From a virus, in IMG/VR virus record IMGVR_UViG_3300050120_000213, positions 1 to 64,000 of that record: a stretch of DNA of 64,000 nt; one strand, 5' to 3'. Position numbers and translations under genes: made by a program. The notes beneath the pieces were generated by a model that had not been told where the DNA came from, made no database searches, and saw only the letters and a program-made list of their open reading frames with translations. The first letter of the stretch is position 1; each line of letters starts with the position of its first letter. Below are positions 40,441-49,162 of the stretch, in pieces.

Positions 40441-40766
40441 ATGCCGAGCGCCACACAGCGTTTATGGAAGTTAACCAAAAGTGACCTAATACCGAACCAC
40501 CCAGAGCCTTTGTAGGTGTCAGCGGCTGCGCCAGCTTCTTCTAACAATTGCTGATCGTTGCCAGGGTATTGGTACTTCTTGGGGTCGCGCTTCATCAGCG
40601 TCATAAGGGCTTCCCTCAGATAGAACGGGTCAGGGTTTCTCTTGACTAAAAAAAGTCGTTCTTCGTGTGGCAAGCGCACAAAAAAATCCCAACAGTCTTG
40701 AGATTCCTTAAGGTCTGTCACCTTCTGCTCTAACTCTCGCAGACGTAGTTCTTGTTCGGGGGTCAT
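40437..40766 (-). CDS. Hypothetical phage protein
   Basis: 109 residues from MTPEQELRLRELEQK (coiled coil), then FFVRLPHEERLFLVKRNPDPFYLREAL. Coupled to the AAA+ gene by ATGA. Possibly its partner; unassigned. Confidence 0.6.
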   Translation of the reverse strand: MTPEQELRLRELEQKVTDLKESQDCWDFFVRLPHEERLFLVKRNPDPFYLREALMTLMKRDPKKYQYPGNDQQLLEEAGAAADTYKGSGWFGIRSLLVNFHKRCVALGI

Positions 40767-41944
40767 AATTTTAACCAATTACCTTTTTTGATCGCATCGT
40801 ACACGATATCGGCCACTTCACTATGGGCCAACTCCGCCTTGCCCGTGGCTTCAATTGCCTCACGCAATTTATTCTGTACCGCCATGGCGGGGGCGTGGCC
40901 CGAAATGTCTTTGAACACTTCCAAACAAAATTGCTTGGCGTCTTTCAACGACAGTTTGGGTAAGTGCAATACCATATCCAAGCGCCCCGCCCGATACAGT
41001 TCCGGGGGAATTTTTTCTATGGCGTTGGTGGTCATGACAGTAAGTACCCGACTACGGTGCTCATTAAGCCACCACAGCAACGTGCTGAGTATCCGGGTAA
41101 TCACCCCCGTGTCATCAGAGTGATTGAAGATCTTTTCGATCTCATCCAGCAGAATCACGCACGGACTTTCCTGTTCGGCCAGGATTAGGCTGCGCTGCAC
41201 GCGGTTTTCTGATTCACCGATGTAGCGGTTGAGCGCTTGAGAAATATCAAGACGGTAAAGTGGGGTGCCTAAGCGCCGCGCTACCGCACGGGCCGCCATC
41301 GTCTTACCTACTCCCGGGGGGCCAGCCAGCATCACGCCGCGTGGCACCAGCTTATGGGGAGTGTTTTCAGATTCGAAGAATTTCTGATTCACCGTGAGCC
41401 ATTCTTCTAGCTTAGGCGGCCACACGTAAAAATCGTCGGAATCGGTGTCTAACGGAATTAACCCCTGAATTCCCCCCGTCAACGACAGGCGGGTTTTACG
41501 CACTTCGTGCGGGAGTAGTCCACTGGTGCGGGCAATCGTCAGATCCACCACTTCACTGGCAGTCTTTAGCGATAGCCCCTTCAGAATCTTTATTAGCGCT
41601 TCACGCTGGCTGGCCTGTGTGAAGGGCTTCAGGTAGTCATGCAGCATGTCGGGTGGCGCTGGCAACATACCACCATCAAACATCAGGCTGGAGGGCTTGG
41701 AGGGATTGATCACCACCAAACTAGCTTGGGCCTTCTTGAGCCTCTGATAGCTGTGTAGGGTTGCTACCTTTTCATCCAGCGTCCAGTAGACGTTGGGAAG
41801 TACCACGCCCTTGTCACCAACGTTGCCCCAGTCGTGAACTTTCTTGGGGCCTGCAATTGATTGCAAAACTTCCTCGCAATGCACCAGATCATCGGTAGTG
41901 CAGGAGATGAGGGGGATACGGGCTTTTATCGCGTCGTGAAGCAT
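40763..41944 (-). CDS. AAA+ ATPase (FtsH/Cdc48-like module)
   Basis: 393 residues. N-terminal 180-residue unknown domain, then GPPGVGKT (208-215, Walker A), CVILLDEIEKIF (Walker B), TTNAIEKIPPELYRAGRLD (sensor and arginine finger region). No protease or DNA-binding motif seen, so likely a protein-remodelling ATPase. Contains site 18. Confidence 0.88.
   Translation of the reverse strand: MLHDAIKARIPLISCTTDDLVHCEEVLQSIAGPKKVHDWGNVGDKGVVLPNVYWTLDEKVATLHSYQRLKKAQASLVVINPSKPSSLMFDGGMLPAPPDMLHDYLKPFTQASQREALIKILKGLSLKTASEVVDLTIARTSGLLPHEVRKTRLSLTGGIQGLIPLDTDSDDFYVWPPKLEEWLTVNQKFFESENTPHKLVPRGVMLAGPPGVGKTMAARAVARRLGTPLYRLDISQALNRYIGESENRVQRSLILAEQESPCVILLDEIEKIFNHSDDTGVITRILSTLLWWLNEHRSRVLTVMTTNAIEKIPPELYRAGRLDMVLHLPKLSLKDAKQFCLEVFKDISGHAPAMAVQNKLREAIEATGKAELAHSEVADIVYDAIKKGNWLKL
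41852..41865. repeat. Palindromic site, copy 18 (TG centre)
   Basis: TGCAATTGATTGCA inside the AAA+ gene, read as LQSIAG. Confidence 0.9.
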
Positions 41945-41957
41945 GGGTATCCATGTA

Positions 41958-41976
41958 AAAGCCCCTTGCGGGGCAG
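41958..41976 (-). terminator. Rho-independent terminator
   Basis: GCCCC/GGGGC stem, GCAA loop, U4, between the 41980-42156 and AAA+ genes. Confidence 0.75.
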
Positions 41977-41979
41977 AAA

Positions 41980-42156
41980 TTACTTCGCTTTACGACGATA
42001 CAACTCGGTCGCGGCGTCGTTGATTTGGTCAAGGTATTTGCACTCAGCTTGCTCGTTGCCTAGCTCGCGTGCGCAGGTTGCGGCCTCGTGGGCATCGCTC
42101 ATGATATAGCGAAGCTCGGCTTCTGATTTGGCACGCATCATTTGAAGGTTGGTCAT
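41980..42156 (-). CDS. Small hypothetical protein
   Basis: 58 residues from MTNLQMMRAKSEAEL (GGAG 6 nt upstream), helical. Monocistronic between promoter P12 and a terminator. Function unknown. Confidence 0.65.
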   Translation of the reverse strand: MTNLQMMRAKSEAELRYIMSDAHEAATCARELGNEQAECKYLDQINDAATELYRRKAK

Positions 42157-42188
42157 GTCGCACTCCATTGCGGTTTGGGTATGAGTTA

Positions 42189-42216
42189 ATTATAACCCAT
42201 TTTATCGCTTTGTCAA
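42189..42216 (-). promoter_or_regulatory. Sigma-70 promoter P12
   Basis: TTGACA (42211-42216), 16 nt, TATAAT (42189-42194). Confidence 0.9.
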
Positions 42217-42220
42217 AGGA

Positions 42221-42301
42221 TTAATACGGCCACAGCACAATAAAAGCCGCCCCACAGAGCGTAACCGCGAATCCTATGGTCATCCAAAAGAGCTTATCCA
42301 T
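42221..42301 (-). CDS. 26-residue single-span membrane peptide
   Basis: Short frame MDKLFWMTIG... with one hydrophobic span and a WPY end. Directly after structured RNA A. Toxin-like or holin-like size; ribosome site weak (CTGAGG). Confidence 0.45.
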   Translation of the reverse strand: MDKLFWMTIGFAVTLCGAAFIVLWPY

Positions 42302-42448
42302 GCTGAGACCTCAGAGGATTTCCCTTCATGGAGGGGCGCAGACTAAAGCTGTCAACTCGTGATGGAGCACGAGGATCGCTCTATACCGTTGCGGCGAGCG
42401 CCGCAGGGTGTCTACGCCCTTTCACGAAGGGGCTGGGATTGCCCCAAC
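42302..42448 (-). ncRNA. Structured RNA A with its own promoter
   Basis: Starting about 42448 below promoter P13, the RNA folds as a long stem: CCCTTCGTG/CATGAAGGG (42423-42431/42322-42330, 9 bp with one G-U), 3-nt internal loop, GGGCGTAGAC/GTCTGCGCCC (42410-42419/42334-42343, 10 bp with one G-U). It encloses two hairpins TGCGGC/GCCGCA (42390-42405) and CTCGTG/CACGAG (42356-42373): a three-way junction. No long frame runs through it. A regulatory RNA or the leader of the tiny membrane peptide. Confidence 0.7.
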
Positions 42449-42454
42449 AAATTC

Positions 42455-42482
42455 AGTATATCGCATTTGCGGCAATTGTCAA
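42455..42482 (-). promoter_or_regulatory. Sigma-70 promoter P13 for structured RNA A
   Basis: TTGACA (42477-42482), 16 nt, TATACT (42455-42460). Confidence 0.88.
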
Positions 42483-42488
42483 AAGAAT

Positions 42489-42962
42489 TTACACCGTTGC
42501 TGGGGGAATTACGTCAAGAGCCTGTAGGCCGTGTTGCGCAATGATCTCACCGATCTTCTGCCCATATAGCGGGTCCGTCGCGTAATTAGCAGCGGCCACC
42601 GCGTTGGCGAAGCTAGGACCATCTGTACAAGCGAAGGCCGGGGCATAACGTGGGTTGGTAATCAGGAACTGTGCGTGATCATTCAGGCTGGCGAGCCACG
42701 TGCTGTACTTACGAAACAGCGCTGGCTCCATCACCCAATGGCCTTTAAGAAACTCCCGAGTTTGGATCGCATACGTAGGTCCGGTCCAACTCGGGTCCGC
42801 CTTTACCCCAAACAAGTTCATTGCAGCTTGGGTCAGTTGCGAACCCCCCCACCCGCTCTCTAGCGCAGCATCAGCAATAACAAAACTGGCCGGGATGTTG
42901 GTGGCGGCCATGGACTGCTGAGCCGGGGCCGTCAACATCTGAATGAAAAATTGCGGGGTCAT
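42489..42962 (-). CDS. Endolysin, FlgJ-like glucosaminidase
   Basis: 157 residues from MTPQFFIQM (AGGAG 5 nt upstream). IPASFVIADAALESGWGGSQL with catalytic-type E35, then MNLFGVKAD and YSTWLASLNDHAQFL: peptidoglycan N-acetylglucosaminidase domain. No signal peptide, so release needs a holin. Confidence 0.9.
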   Translation of the reverse strand: MTPQFFIQMLTAPAQQSMAATNIPASFVIADAALESGWGGSQLTQAAMNLFGVKADPSWTGPTYAIQTREFLKGHWVMEPALFRKYSTWLASLNDHAQFLITNPRYAPAFACTDGPSFANAVAAANYATDPLYGQKIGEIIAQHGLQALDVIPPATV

Positions 42963-42976
42963 CGCCACTCCTAGTT

Positions 42977-42992
42977 TTGCAATCAATTGCAA
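42977..42992. repeat. Palindromic site, copy 19 (CA centre)
   Basis: TTGCAATCAATTGCAA touching the stop of the spanin-like gene and just before the endolysin ribosome site. Confidence 0.9.
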
Positions 42993-43481
42993 TTAGCGCT
43001 TGGTGCTGCCGCTCCACCACAGCCATTTGTCTTGTGTTGGGGTAGGCACAACGGGGGGTGCTTTTACTGTTGAGGCAGTTTCTGCTACTTTTGCAGACAA
43101 ATAATCAGTTTTTGCTGAATTGATCTTAGCTTCCTTTAAAGCGTCTTGAGCAACAGCCTGGGCCTTATCTACAGTAGCGGCGTGCTTATCAACCTTACTC
43201 GATAAGCCACCAACCTTTTCCGTTAGGGCTGTCACAGCTAGACTTAGGGTATCCAGTTCCCTATCGGACCTCGATAATTCTTGCTGGCTATGGGCATCCT
43301 GATCACTCAAACGCTTCTCATAATCTGAGCGTAAATCTGAAATCGTCTTGGCATTGTGTTGTTCTGTTATAGACGCTCCTGTGTATAGGCCGGTGATACC
43401 GCTACACAGACCAGACATCACGATCACAGTAACCCATAGCCATGGGCGGCAATCCAGAGTCTTAGTGGAAGGGGTAGACAT
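42993..43481 (-). CDS. Inner-membrane spanin-like (Rz-like) protein
   Basis: 162 residues. One N-terminal membrane segment (about 13-35), long periplasmic coiled coil, Pro-rich end. Fits an i-spanin by architecture and lysis-cassette position; no separate o-spanin lipoprotein was seen. Confidence 0.65.
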   Translation of the reverse strand: MSTPSTKTLDCRPWLWVTVIVMSGLCSGITGLYTGASITEQHNAKTISDLRSDYEKRLSDQDAHSQQELSRSDRELDTLSLAVTALTEKVGGLSSKVDKHAATVDKAQAVAQDALKEAKINSAKTDYLSAKVAETASTVKAPPVVPTPTQDKWLWWSGSTKR

Positions 43482-43494
43482 AGGGGGTTCCTTG

Positions 43495-43650
43495 TTACCG
43501 AAGCACGTCTAACAAACGAAGTATCATCGGCAAATTAAAATTATGGGTTTCAGCAGCGAAAAATAAATGTAGCCCATTCGCTGCAAAGAGAAACAGTATA
43601 AATAGGGTTACCACCCAGCATTCTTTACACTCACGTATAAATTGTCTCAT
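43495..43650 (-). CDS. Small membrane protein in lysis cassette
   Basis: 51 residues, charged N-terminus, one hydrophobic span (about 12-32). ATGA overlap with the XhlA-like gene. Possible second holin or antiholin. Confidence 0.6.
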   Translation of the reverse strand: MRQFIRECKECWVVTLFILFLFAANGLHLFFAAETHNFNLPMILRLLDVLR

Positions 43651-43853
43651 TTCAAACCCAAATGGCCGATTAAGGAAATGATTACCGAAGTCAAGATGAT
43701 TCCGGTTAATCCGTATGTAATAAGCTTTACGGGGATGAATTCTTCGCGGGTGACTAGCGTATCAACGGTATTGGACAAATTCTCATAATTCGCTTCCAAC
43801 GTTGCTAGTCTTTCTCGCTCGCTCGGTTGCTGCTGGTACCCAGGCACGGTCAA
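43647..43853 (-). CDS. XhlA-like holin component
   Basis: 68 residues: coiled N-terminal half (ERLATLEANYENLSNTVDTL) and C-terminal membrane span (about 43-65). Matches the XhlA haemolysin/holin layout. Confidence 0.7.
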   Translation of the reverse strand: MTVPGYQQQPSERERLATLEANYENLSNTVDTLVTREEFIPVKLITYGLTGIILTSVIISLIGHLGLK

Positions 43854-43899
43854 ACCCCTATAAAAATAATGAATTCTTTTGCAAAAAACTCCCTTCTAA

Positions 43900-45249
43900 T
43901 TACGCACCAATTCCCGTGTACTCGATGAAATACAAGGCATAAAAAGGCGGAAGAATGCTAAAAGGGGTACCAGAACCTACTGCCCCTGAACTAGCAGTTA
44001 TCCCTGTCCCAGAAAACGTAGTTTGGGTACCCCCCGCGCTTTGCTGAACGGCATTCGGCCCTGGGGAACCTTGCCCGATACCCGCCGCACCTGCCGATAA
44101 GTGAGCGTGTGTAGGGTCAGAAATAAAAATTGGGTGATTATGCGACGCCATATTCGCTAAACTCAGCGCTGCTGTGCTAGATCCCCCCGTCTGATTAAGG
44201 GTAAAGGTTGTGCCAGCCCCAATCGGCACCTTACCACGGTAATCCCCCGTACCATTGGTCCCGTCAGCAAGTTGCCAACCCGGTCCCCATACCGCTGCAA
44301 TGTTAGCGATAATGCCGTGCCACAGCTTTACTTCACCCACCTTGTACACATTCTGCAATTGCTGTCCGGTCACGACTTGGGTACTGGCGCTGTTCACTGC
44401 CCCATTTGCCGCCGTAACCGTTTCTAGCGCAGAACCCCCCACGTTTGTAACCTTGACCCCACCATTGGCTTCCAAGGTCAATGTAGCTGCCCCAGAAGTC
44501 GGGGACGCCACAACGGGGGTATTCAACTGTGATGCGGCAAACGCTTGGGTTGATAATCCGGCTAGCTGAGCGTAGTTGGTATTGGCTTGGCCCAGTGTGA
44601 TGGCCTGATTGCTGGCAGTGGCCGCCGCTGTTTGCGTTGCGCCGCCCGAACTATACAACAACACGTAGCTAGCCAGTGCCGCATCAAAAGTCATACAGCT
44701 AAACGCGACAACCTCCCCGCCTTGCAAAGCGCTACGGGCTTTACCCAGCAGTGGGTAAGTAGAGCCACCATTAACCACCACCGTGGAAAACGTGGTGTTG
44801 GGGTTAGCCGCCAGAAAGTAGATCAATGCCCCAGGCACCGGAGTGGACAACGAGGTGGGGTTTAGCGTAATGGCGTACGCGTTAGCTGAACCCGTATCCA
44901 CGGCGTAATTAAGCGTGTTTTGCTGAACTTGCTGCTGCTGAGTCAAGTTAGCCATAGCCCCACCAGTTGGGCCGCAAAATACCCTATCCCCGGACGCCCA
45001 TGCCAACGCGGTCGTATTTTCCTGCCCACGCAAAATCGTGCACACGTCCCCCCCGCGGGAGGTCACATAAACAATCTCGAATTCCAACCCCGTCAACACG
45101 TCGTTGAACGTCATACGGAAAAACTGCCCTGCAGCGGGGTTAGGAAAGGTTGCCCCTGTGCCGGATAACAGTGTTACGGACACCGCAGTTGGGCTAATAC
45201 CCGAGGCAATTGTCGTTTGATCATTATTGCCATAGATCTCCAAAGCCAT
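43900..45249 (-). CDS. Tail fibre/collar protein
   Basis: 449 residues. N-terminal attachment-like part (ALEIYGNNDQTTIASG), repetitive A/S/T-rich middle, C-terminal tail-collar features: VGEVKLWHG, GTGDYRGKVPIG, ASHNHPIFI, and ILPPFYALYFIEYTG. Probably involved in host recognition. Confidence 0.82.
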   Translation of the reverse strand: MALEIYGNNDQTTIASGISPTAVSVTLLSGTGATFPNPAAGQFFRMTFNDVLTGLEFEIVYVTSRGGDVCTILRGQENTTALAWASGDRVFCGPTGGAMANLTQQQQVQQNTLNYAVDTGSANAYAITLNPTSLSTPVPGALIYFLAANPNTTFSTVVVNGGSTYPLLGKARSALQGGEVVAFSCMTFDAALASYVLLYSSGGATQTAAATASNQAITLGQANTNYAQLAGLSTQAFAASQLNTPVVASPTSGAATLTLEANGGVKVTNVGGSALETVTAANGAVNSASTQVVTGQQLQNVYKVGEVKLWHGIIANIAAVWGPGWQLADGTNGTGDYRGKVPIGAGTTFTLNQTGGSSTAALSLANMASHNHPIFISDPTHAHLSAGAAGIGQGSPGPNAVQQSAGGTQTTFSGTGITASSGAVGSGTPFSILPPFYALYFIEYTGIGA

Positions 45250-45271
45250 CACAACCCCCTAGTATCTTTAT

Positions 45272-45307
45272 AAAAACCCTGCATTACCATTTCTAAAAAA
45301 TGCAGGG
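45272..45307 (-). terminator. Rho-independent terminator
   Basis: CCCTGCATT/AATGCAGGG 9-bp stem and U5, between the baseplate and tail fibre genes. Confidence 0.88.
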
Positions 45308-45338
45308 GGTGCCTATTATTTTTTCGGCGGTTGGAATC

Positions 45339-45989
45339 TTAAAGTGTAACGGTGTACGTGTATTGAAAGGGCAAATTCAACGCCTGAGATTGCAGGGCGG
45401 CTTGAAAAATGGTGGGCAACTGAGACGAAGGCTGTGAAGCAATATACGCGGTTAAATCAATCGTGATCGCCCTAGACCCACCATAAGTGACGCTAATCAA
45501 ATACGTCTGATCAATACCCGGGTCGGTGCCATTTAGTCCATTTAAAAACCGCAACACCCGGCGCTTTAACCACGCGGGATTGAAAATCCTCCCATCGCCT
45601 TTGTACAAGTTCCACGTCAAAATACGCTTAAAAATATCATCTGATGTGGCGATTGTGGTAACAGACCCGAGAGACTTCAGCGTGTCATACGGCACGGTGT
45701 CGTAAGGGGTGCTGTCATACCCCCCAACCACCTTCAAATTGCTAAACGACAGTACAGGCCGGTCTACCCCGTAGATCCCCTTAGCCACCCAATCTAACAC
45801 CGGGCCAACGATTAAGTCGCTGGTGTATATCGGTAAATTGAGCGCATTAAACGTGTTGAGAATCTGCTGGGCCAGGGTGTTGTACGATGCCACAAATGCC
45901 TGCAAATCCACATCATCGTTGTACTGCCAGTACAGATAGCTGGGGATGACCTGCTGCACAGTAGTCGGAGCGGTCGGCAAGCTGGTCAT
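45339..45989 (-). CDS. Baseplate wedge/tail protein (gpI-like)
   Basis: 216 residues. PSYLYWQYNDDVDLQAFV start, then RPVLSFSNLKVV, a Gly-rich turn and IFKRILTWNLYKGDGR. Follows the J-like gene with an ATGA overlap, the usual place for gpI/DUF2612-type proteins. Confidence 0.75.
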   Translation of the reverse strand: MTSLPTAPTTVQQVIPSYLYWQYNDDVDLQAFVASYNTLAQQILNTFNALNLPIYTSDLIVGPVLDWVAKGIYGVDRPVLSFSNLKVVGGYDSTPYDTVPYDTLKSLGSVTTIATSDDIFKRILTWNLYKGDGRIFNPAWLKRRVLRFLNGLNGTDPGIDQTYLISVTYGGSRAITIDLTAYIASQPSSQLPTIFQAALQSQALNLPFQYTYTVTL

Positions 45990-47410
45990 AGCTGCACCAC
46001 GCTAATAGCTGCAGCCGTGGTAGAAAACGAGGATTCTAGGTCACCCACAATAATGTCGGTACCAGATTCCGGGGCCGTGATAACACCATTGACCGTTACA
46101 AGGAAGGTCAAGCTGATCAACAGTTGGGCTGGCAGAATGCTCGCCACCGCCGTCTGGAATATGCCCTGCAAATCCAACAAGTTTAGCGGCTGGCCCACCG
46201 TGATGTTATTGATATACGCAACCATCGCGGGCTGAGCTAACGAGGCCACCGCAGCAGGGGCCACAAAATTACTGGAAATAGTGTTCCACGTCGCAGTCAA
46301 TCCCACGACTTGCTGGGGTGGATTAACAAACGGCACGGTGTAGGTGTTGGGGTAATCGTTTATGCTGACAGTGATATTCCGCAAGTTCGGGGTTACAACC
46401 CCACCACTCACATACGCCCCGAAACTTGTAGTGTTCTCCCCAACGCTAAAGGACGTCAGAGACAACACAGTGATTGTCAGATTGACGCCATTCAAGGCGG
46501 TCATACCAACAATGCCGTTGATTTGAATCACCTGACCGGTAGCGAACCCGTGGGTTATGTTGGTGGTCACCACCCCAGGGTTTGCTTGGGTGATGTTAGA
46601 CACCGTGAGGGTGGATCCCACCAAATTCGAGATGTCACCTATCCCCGTAAATATGGCGAACGCCACCTGATAGGGATCCCCACCACCGACAATCACTTCC
46701 CACTGACCAGTCTTCTGTAAGACTGACACAAGGTTAGGTTGCACTCCAGGCACGGCCTGAATGGCGGTACGTAGGGTCGTAGCCATGCCTTGGCATTGAG
46801 CTAACCCGGCTTGTACCACTCGGGCTTGGTAGGCTTCAATACTTTCCCCACTTGACCCAGGTACCCCAGCAATCGGGTTGGTTACCGTCAACGTGATGCC
46901 AGCAGGCACCGAACTTTTGATTTGTACCACAGTGTTGGCGGGAACCGCGAATGACCCGGACAAGATAGCTAAGCAAAAAACTGCCCCAGTTTGCCCAGAA
47001 CTCGCAATAATGGCCGCATCCTGCACAACGTACTGGTAAGAGCCGTCACTAACGGTAAAACCTTTTGATATAACAAAGCCAGCGGGGCCAGTAAAAATGA
47101 CGTTCACGCCGGTATTAAACCCAACCCCCTGGGGGATTCCTGCCTGTTGACCGAGCTGAGTCAGGATAAACGGGTTAGCCGAGGTGGGGGAGACCGAATT
47201 AATTGTCTCAACAAACGCAGCATCACAGAGCGCAAGCGCCCCTACATCGGTGCTGCTGATGTCTTCGATCAGCGTACCCGGTAAATTGGCGGTGTATCCA
47301 GGGTTAGAAGCGGCAACGTTAGCCAACAGTTGTGCCAACAAACTGGTCGGACTCTGGGGTTGCACACCAGCAGGTGTCATTACGATAGGGATCGTGCTCG
47401 GTGTGCTCAT
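45986..47410 (-). CDS. Baseplate J-like protein with inserted small beta domain
   Basis: 474 residues. LLAQLLANVAASNPGYTANLPGTLIEDISSTDVGALAL start and AGVPGSSGESIEAYQARVVQAG are baseplate J signatures. A small inserted domain HGFATGQVIQINGIVGMTAL...FSVGENTT, shared with three other virion proteins here, sits in the middle. No clear ribosome site: ATG at 47410 or an earlier TTG. Confidence 0.85.
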   Translation of the reverse strand: MSTPSTIPIVMTPAGVQPQSPTSLLAQLLANVAASNPGYTANLPGTLIEDISSTDVGALALCDAAFVETINSVSPTSANPFILTQLGQQAGIPQGVGFNTGVNVIFTGPAGFVISKGFTVSDGSYQYVVQDAAIIASSGQTGAVFCLAILSGSFAVPANTVVQIKSSVPAGITLTVTNPIAGVPGSSGESIEAYQARVVQAGLAQCQGMATTLRTAIQAVPGVQPNLVSVLQKTGQWEVIVGGGDPYQVAFAIFTGIGDISNLVGSTLTVSNITQANPGVVTTNITHGFATGQVIQINGIVGMTALNGVNLTITVLSLTSFSVGENTTSFGAYVSGGVVTPNLRNITVSINDYPNTYTVPFVNPPQQVVGLTATWNTISSNFVAPAAVASLAQPAMVAYINNITVGQPLNLLDLQGIFQTAVASILPAQLLISLTFLVTVNGVITAPESGTDIIVGDLESSFSTTAAAISVVQL

Positions 47411-47485
47411 TAAGATGGCCCGATAGTTATGGTCTTCCAAGTGTTAGGAGCATAACATTTACGGCATCTCGTCTGGAAGCCCCGC

Positions 47486-47499
47486 TGCAATTGATTGCA
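47486..47499. repeat. Palindromic site, copy 20 (TG centre)
   Basis: TGCAATTGATTGCA between genes, 5 nt past the stop of the 47505-47846 gene. Confidence 0.9.
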
Positions 47500-47504
47500 A
47501 ACGC

Positions 47505-47846
47505 CTATCCCGGAATAACGGCGTTGAACGTAGTACCGTTAAACATCAATATTTGGATGTTATACGTGGGAGTTGGGGACGCCACTTTGCTAATGATCAA
47601 GCTGGCGAAGTACTGTTGAAATTGTGCCTGTACTTGGGACACGTACCAATCGGGAAATATTTGCTGAATTACGGACTGGACTGCGGGGATGCCCCAGTTG
47701 GCGTAGAACGGGCTTTCCCCCGTCACCAGCTTAAGGACTTGGATAAGCTGGGTGATGTACACGTACTCATTGCTGCCCTGGGCGTCCGTTTGGACTATTT
47801 GCCACGTGGGCACGCCATTCACAAGGGATCTTCCATATACGCGCAT
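47505..47846 (-). CDS. Baseplate protein (gp25/gpW-like region)
   Basis: 113 residues. YITQLIQVLKLVTGESPFYANWGIPAVQSVIQQIFPDWYV is a conserved block of small baseplate proteins in myoviruses of this type. Confidence 0.75.
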   Translation of the reverse strand: MRVYGRSLVNGVPTWQIVQTDAQGSNEYVYITQLIQVLKLVTGESPFYANWGIPAVQSVIQQIFPDWYVSQVQAQFQQYFASLIISKVASPTPTYNIQILMFNGTTFNAVIPG

Positions 47847-47876
47847 AGTGGCTCACCAAATCTTGGTTAGGTACTT

Positions 47877-47892
47877 TTGCAATCAATTGCAA
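47877..47892. repeat. Palindromic site, copy 21 (CA centre)
   Basis: TTGCAATCAATTGCAA touching the stop of the 47893-48381 gene. Confidence 0.9.
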
Positions 47893-48381
47893 TCAGGGGT
47901 TGACGGCGAACATACCACTGTCAGGCAAGTAGATAAAAGTGCTATTAAAGTACCCTGCTGTCATGCTCTGGTTATAAATCACCGACCCACCCACAGAAGA
48001 CGGGTCCAATTCCGCTGGAAGTTGATAGCTGAATTGCGTGTTAGTTAGGATCGAGCAATTAAACGCCCCGTTGTACCCAGAAGGAGTTGCCCCAGAAATC
48101 ACCAGGGGCACAATAGTACCGATCCTAAACGTGTGGGGCACAGTCGTAGTCGCCACCGCAATATTAGCGTTAGCTGTAATCGAGCTTATAACATACCCTA
48201 GGGTGGACCCAATCAATGGCCTGCTGACTATTAGCGTTCCCGCCACAGAGTAAATATTGACGTAATATCGCGCCCCAAACAAATTCCAGGTAACCACCAC
48301 GTTATAAAGCTGGTTGTCGAACGTGGCTGGAAACTGAAAATTCTGGTTTACCGAGGGAGTAAAAGGCGTGAAAGTAGTCAT
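47893..48381 (-). CDS. Tail/baseplate protein with inserted small beta domain
   Basis: 162 residues. Flanks resemble short phage tail proteins (NQLYNVVVTWNLFGARYYVNIY). The middle holds the shared insert FRIGTIVPLVISGATPSGYN. Confidence 0.65.
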   Translation of the reverse strand: MTTFTPFTPSVNQNFQFPATFDNQLYNVVVTWNLFGARYYVNIYSVAGTLIVSRPLIGSTLGYVISSITANANIAVATTTVPHTFRIGTIVPLVISGATPSGYNGAFNCSILTNTQFSYQLPAELDPSSVGGSVIYNQSMTAGYFNSTFIYLPDSGMFAVNP

Positions 48382-49130
48382 ATTATGCTGCTCACTGAAC
48401 CAATAGCTGACGACACAGTTGAACTCGCGGACCCAACCAAACCACTCACAGTGGAGGTGATGCTACCCGCCGCGCCTGTTACGGCGCTAGTGACTGTCGA
48501 AGCCAGCCCAGACCACGAGGGGGTTAGGGACGTCGGCAGACCGCCAGCAATCTTATTCATTAACGAATTATAGACTTGCTGGGCTTGATTAAGCGTCACC
48601 AGGGGTTGCACAAAATCAAACTGCCACGTGTGCTGTACCTGTTTCGAATCGCCGCCCGACACGTCGCGCACGCTCACCAACAAGCAGTTGGTCCAAATCT
48701 GTGACGGGGTAGCAATCGTATATGTTCCACCAGCGGCGTTATGTTGCAACAACGTTTGTTGCAGGACGGTCAGGGTGGCGAGCTTCGTTGTGTAACCCCC
48801 GCTAGCTTGCACGGGGCAGTCCATCAACATGGAAACCGTCAAAGGCTGGGCAATGATCGCGTTGCCAGCCACCGCCTGATTAGCAAACGGGTACGTGGCA
48901 ACTTGATTTGATATCAAAGTCGTGCCCGGTAGTGGTTTCCAGTGTGCAAAAAACTGATCTAAGTCAGGCACGCCATTACCACTGAGTAGCCCCAACGTGA
49001 AATTGGCGGCCTCGGTAATAGCTACGATAGGCAGCATTTGCCCCGGGATCTGCGACGCAATCCCATTCACCATGATAATTGGGGAAATCTGATACCCCAA
49101 CTTGAAGATTTCCATCCCTAGTGAACTCAT
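48378..49130 (-). CDS. Tail/baseplate protein
   Basis: 250 residues. Starts MSSLGMEIFKLGYQISPIIM, Q/T/S-rich core and a long flexible A/S/T/G/V-rich end. Commonly seen between tail hub and baseplate genes. No precise family. Confidence 0.6.
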   Translation of the reverse strand: MSSLGMEIFKLGYQISPIIMVNGIASQIPGQMLPIVAITEAANFTLGLLSGNGVPDLDQFFAHWKPLPGTTLISNQVATYPFANQAVAGNAIIAQPLTVSMLMDCPVQASGGYTTKLATLTVLQQTLLQHNAAGGTYTIATPSQIWTNCLLVSVRDVSGGDSKQVQHTWQFDFVQPLVTLNQAQQVYNSLMNKIAGGLPTSLTPSWSGLASTVTSAVTGAAGSITSTVSGLVGSASSTVSSAIGSVSSII

Positions 49131-49148
49131 TCCTGCCCCTAGCTAAAT

Positions 49149-49162
49149 TGCAATTGATTGCA
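49149..49162. repeat. Palindromic site, copy 22 (TG centre)
   Basis: TGCAATTGATTGCA touching the stop of the spike gene. Confidence 0.9.
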
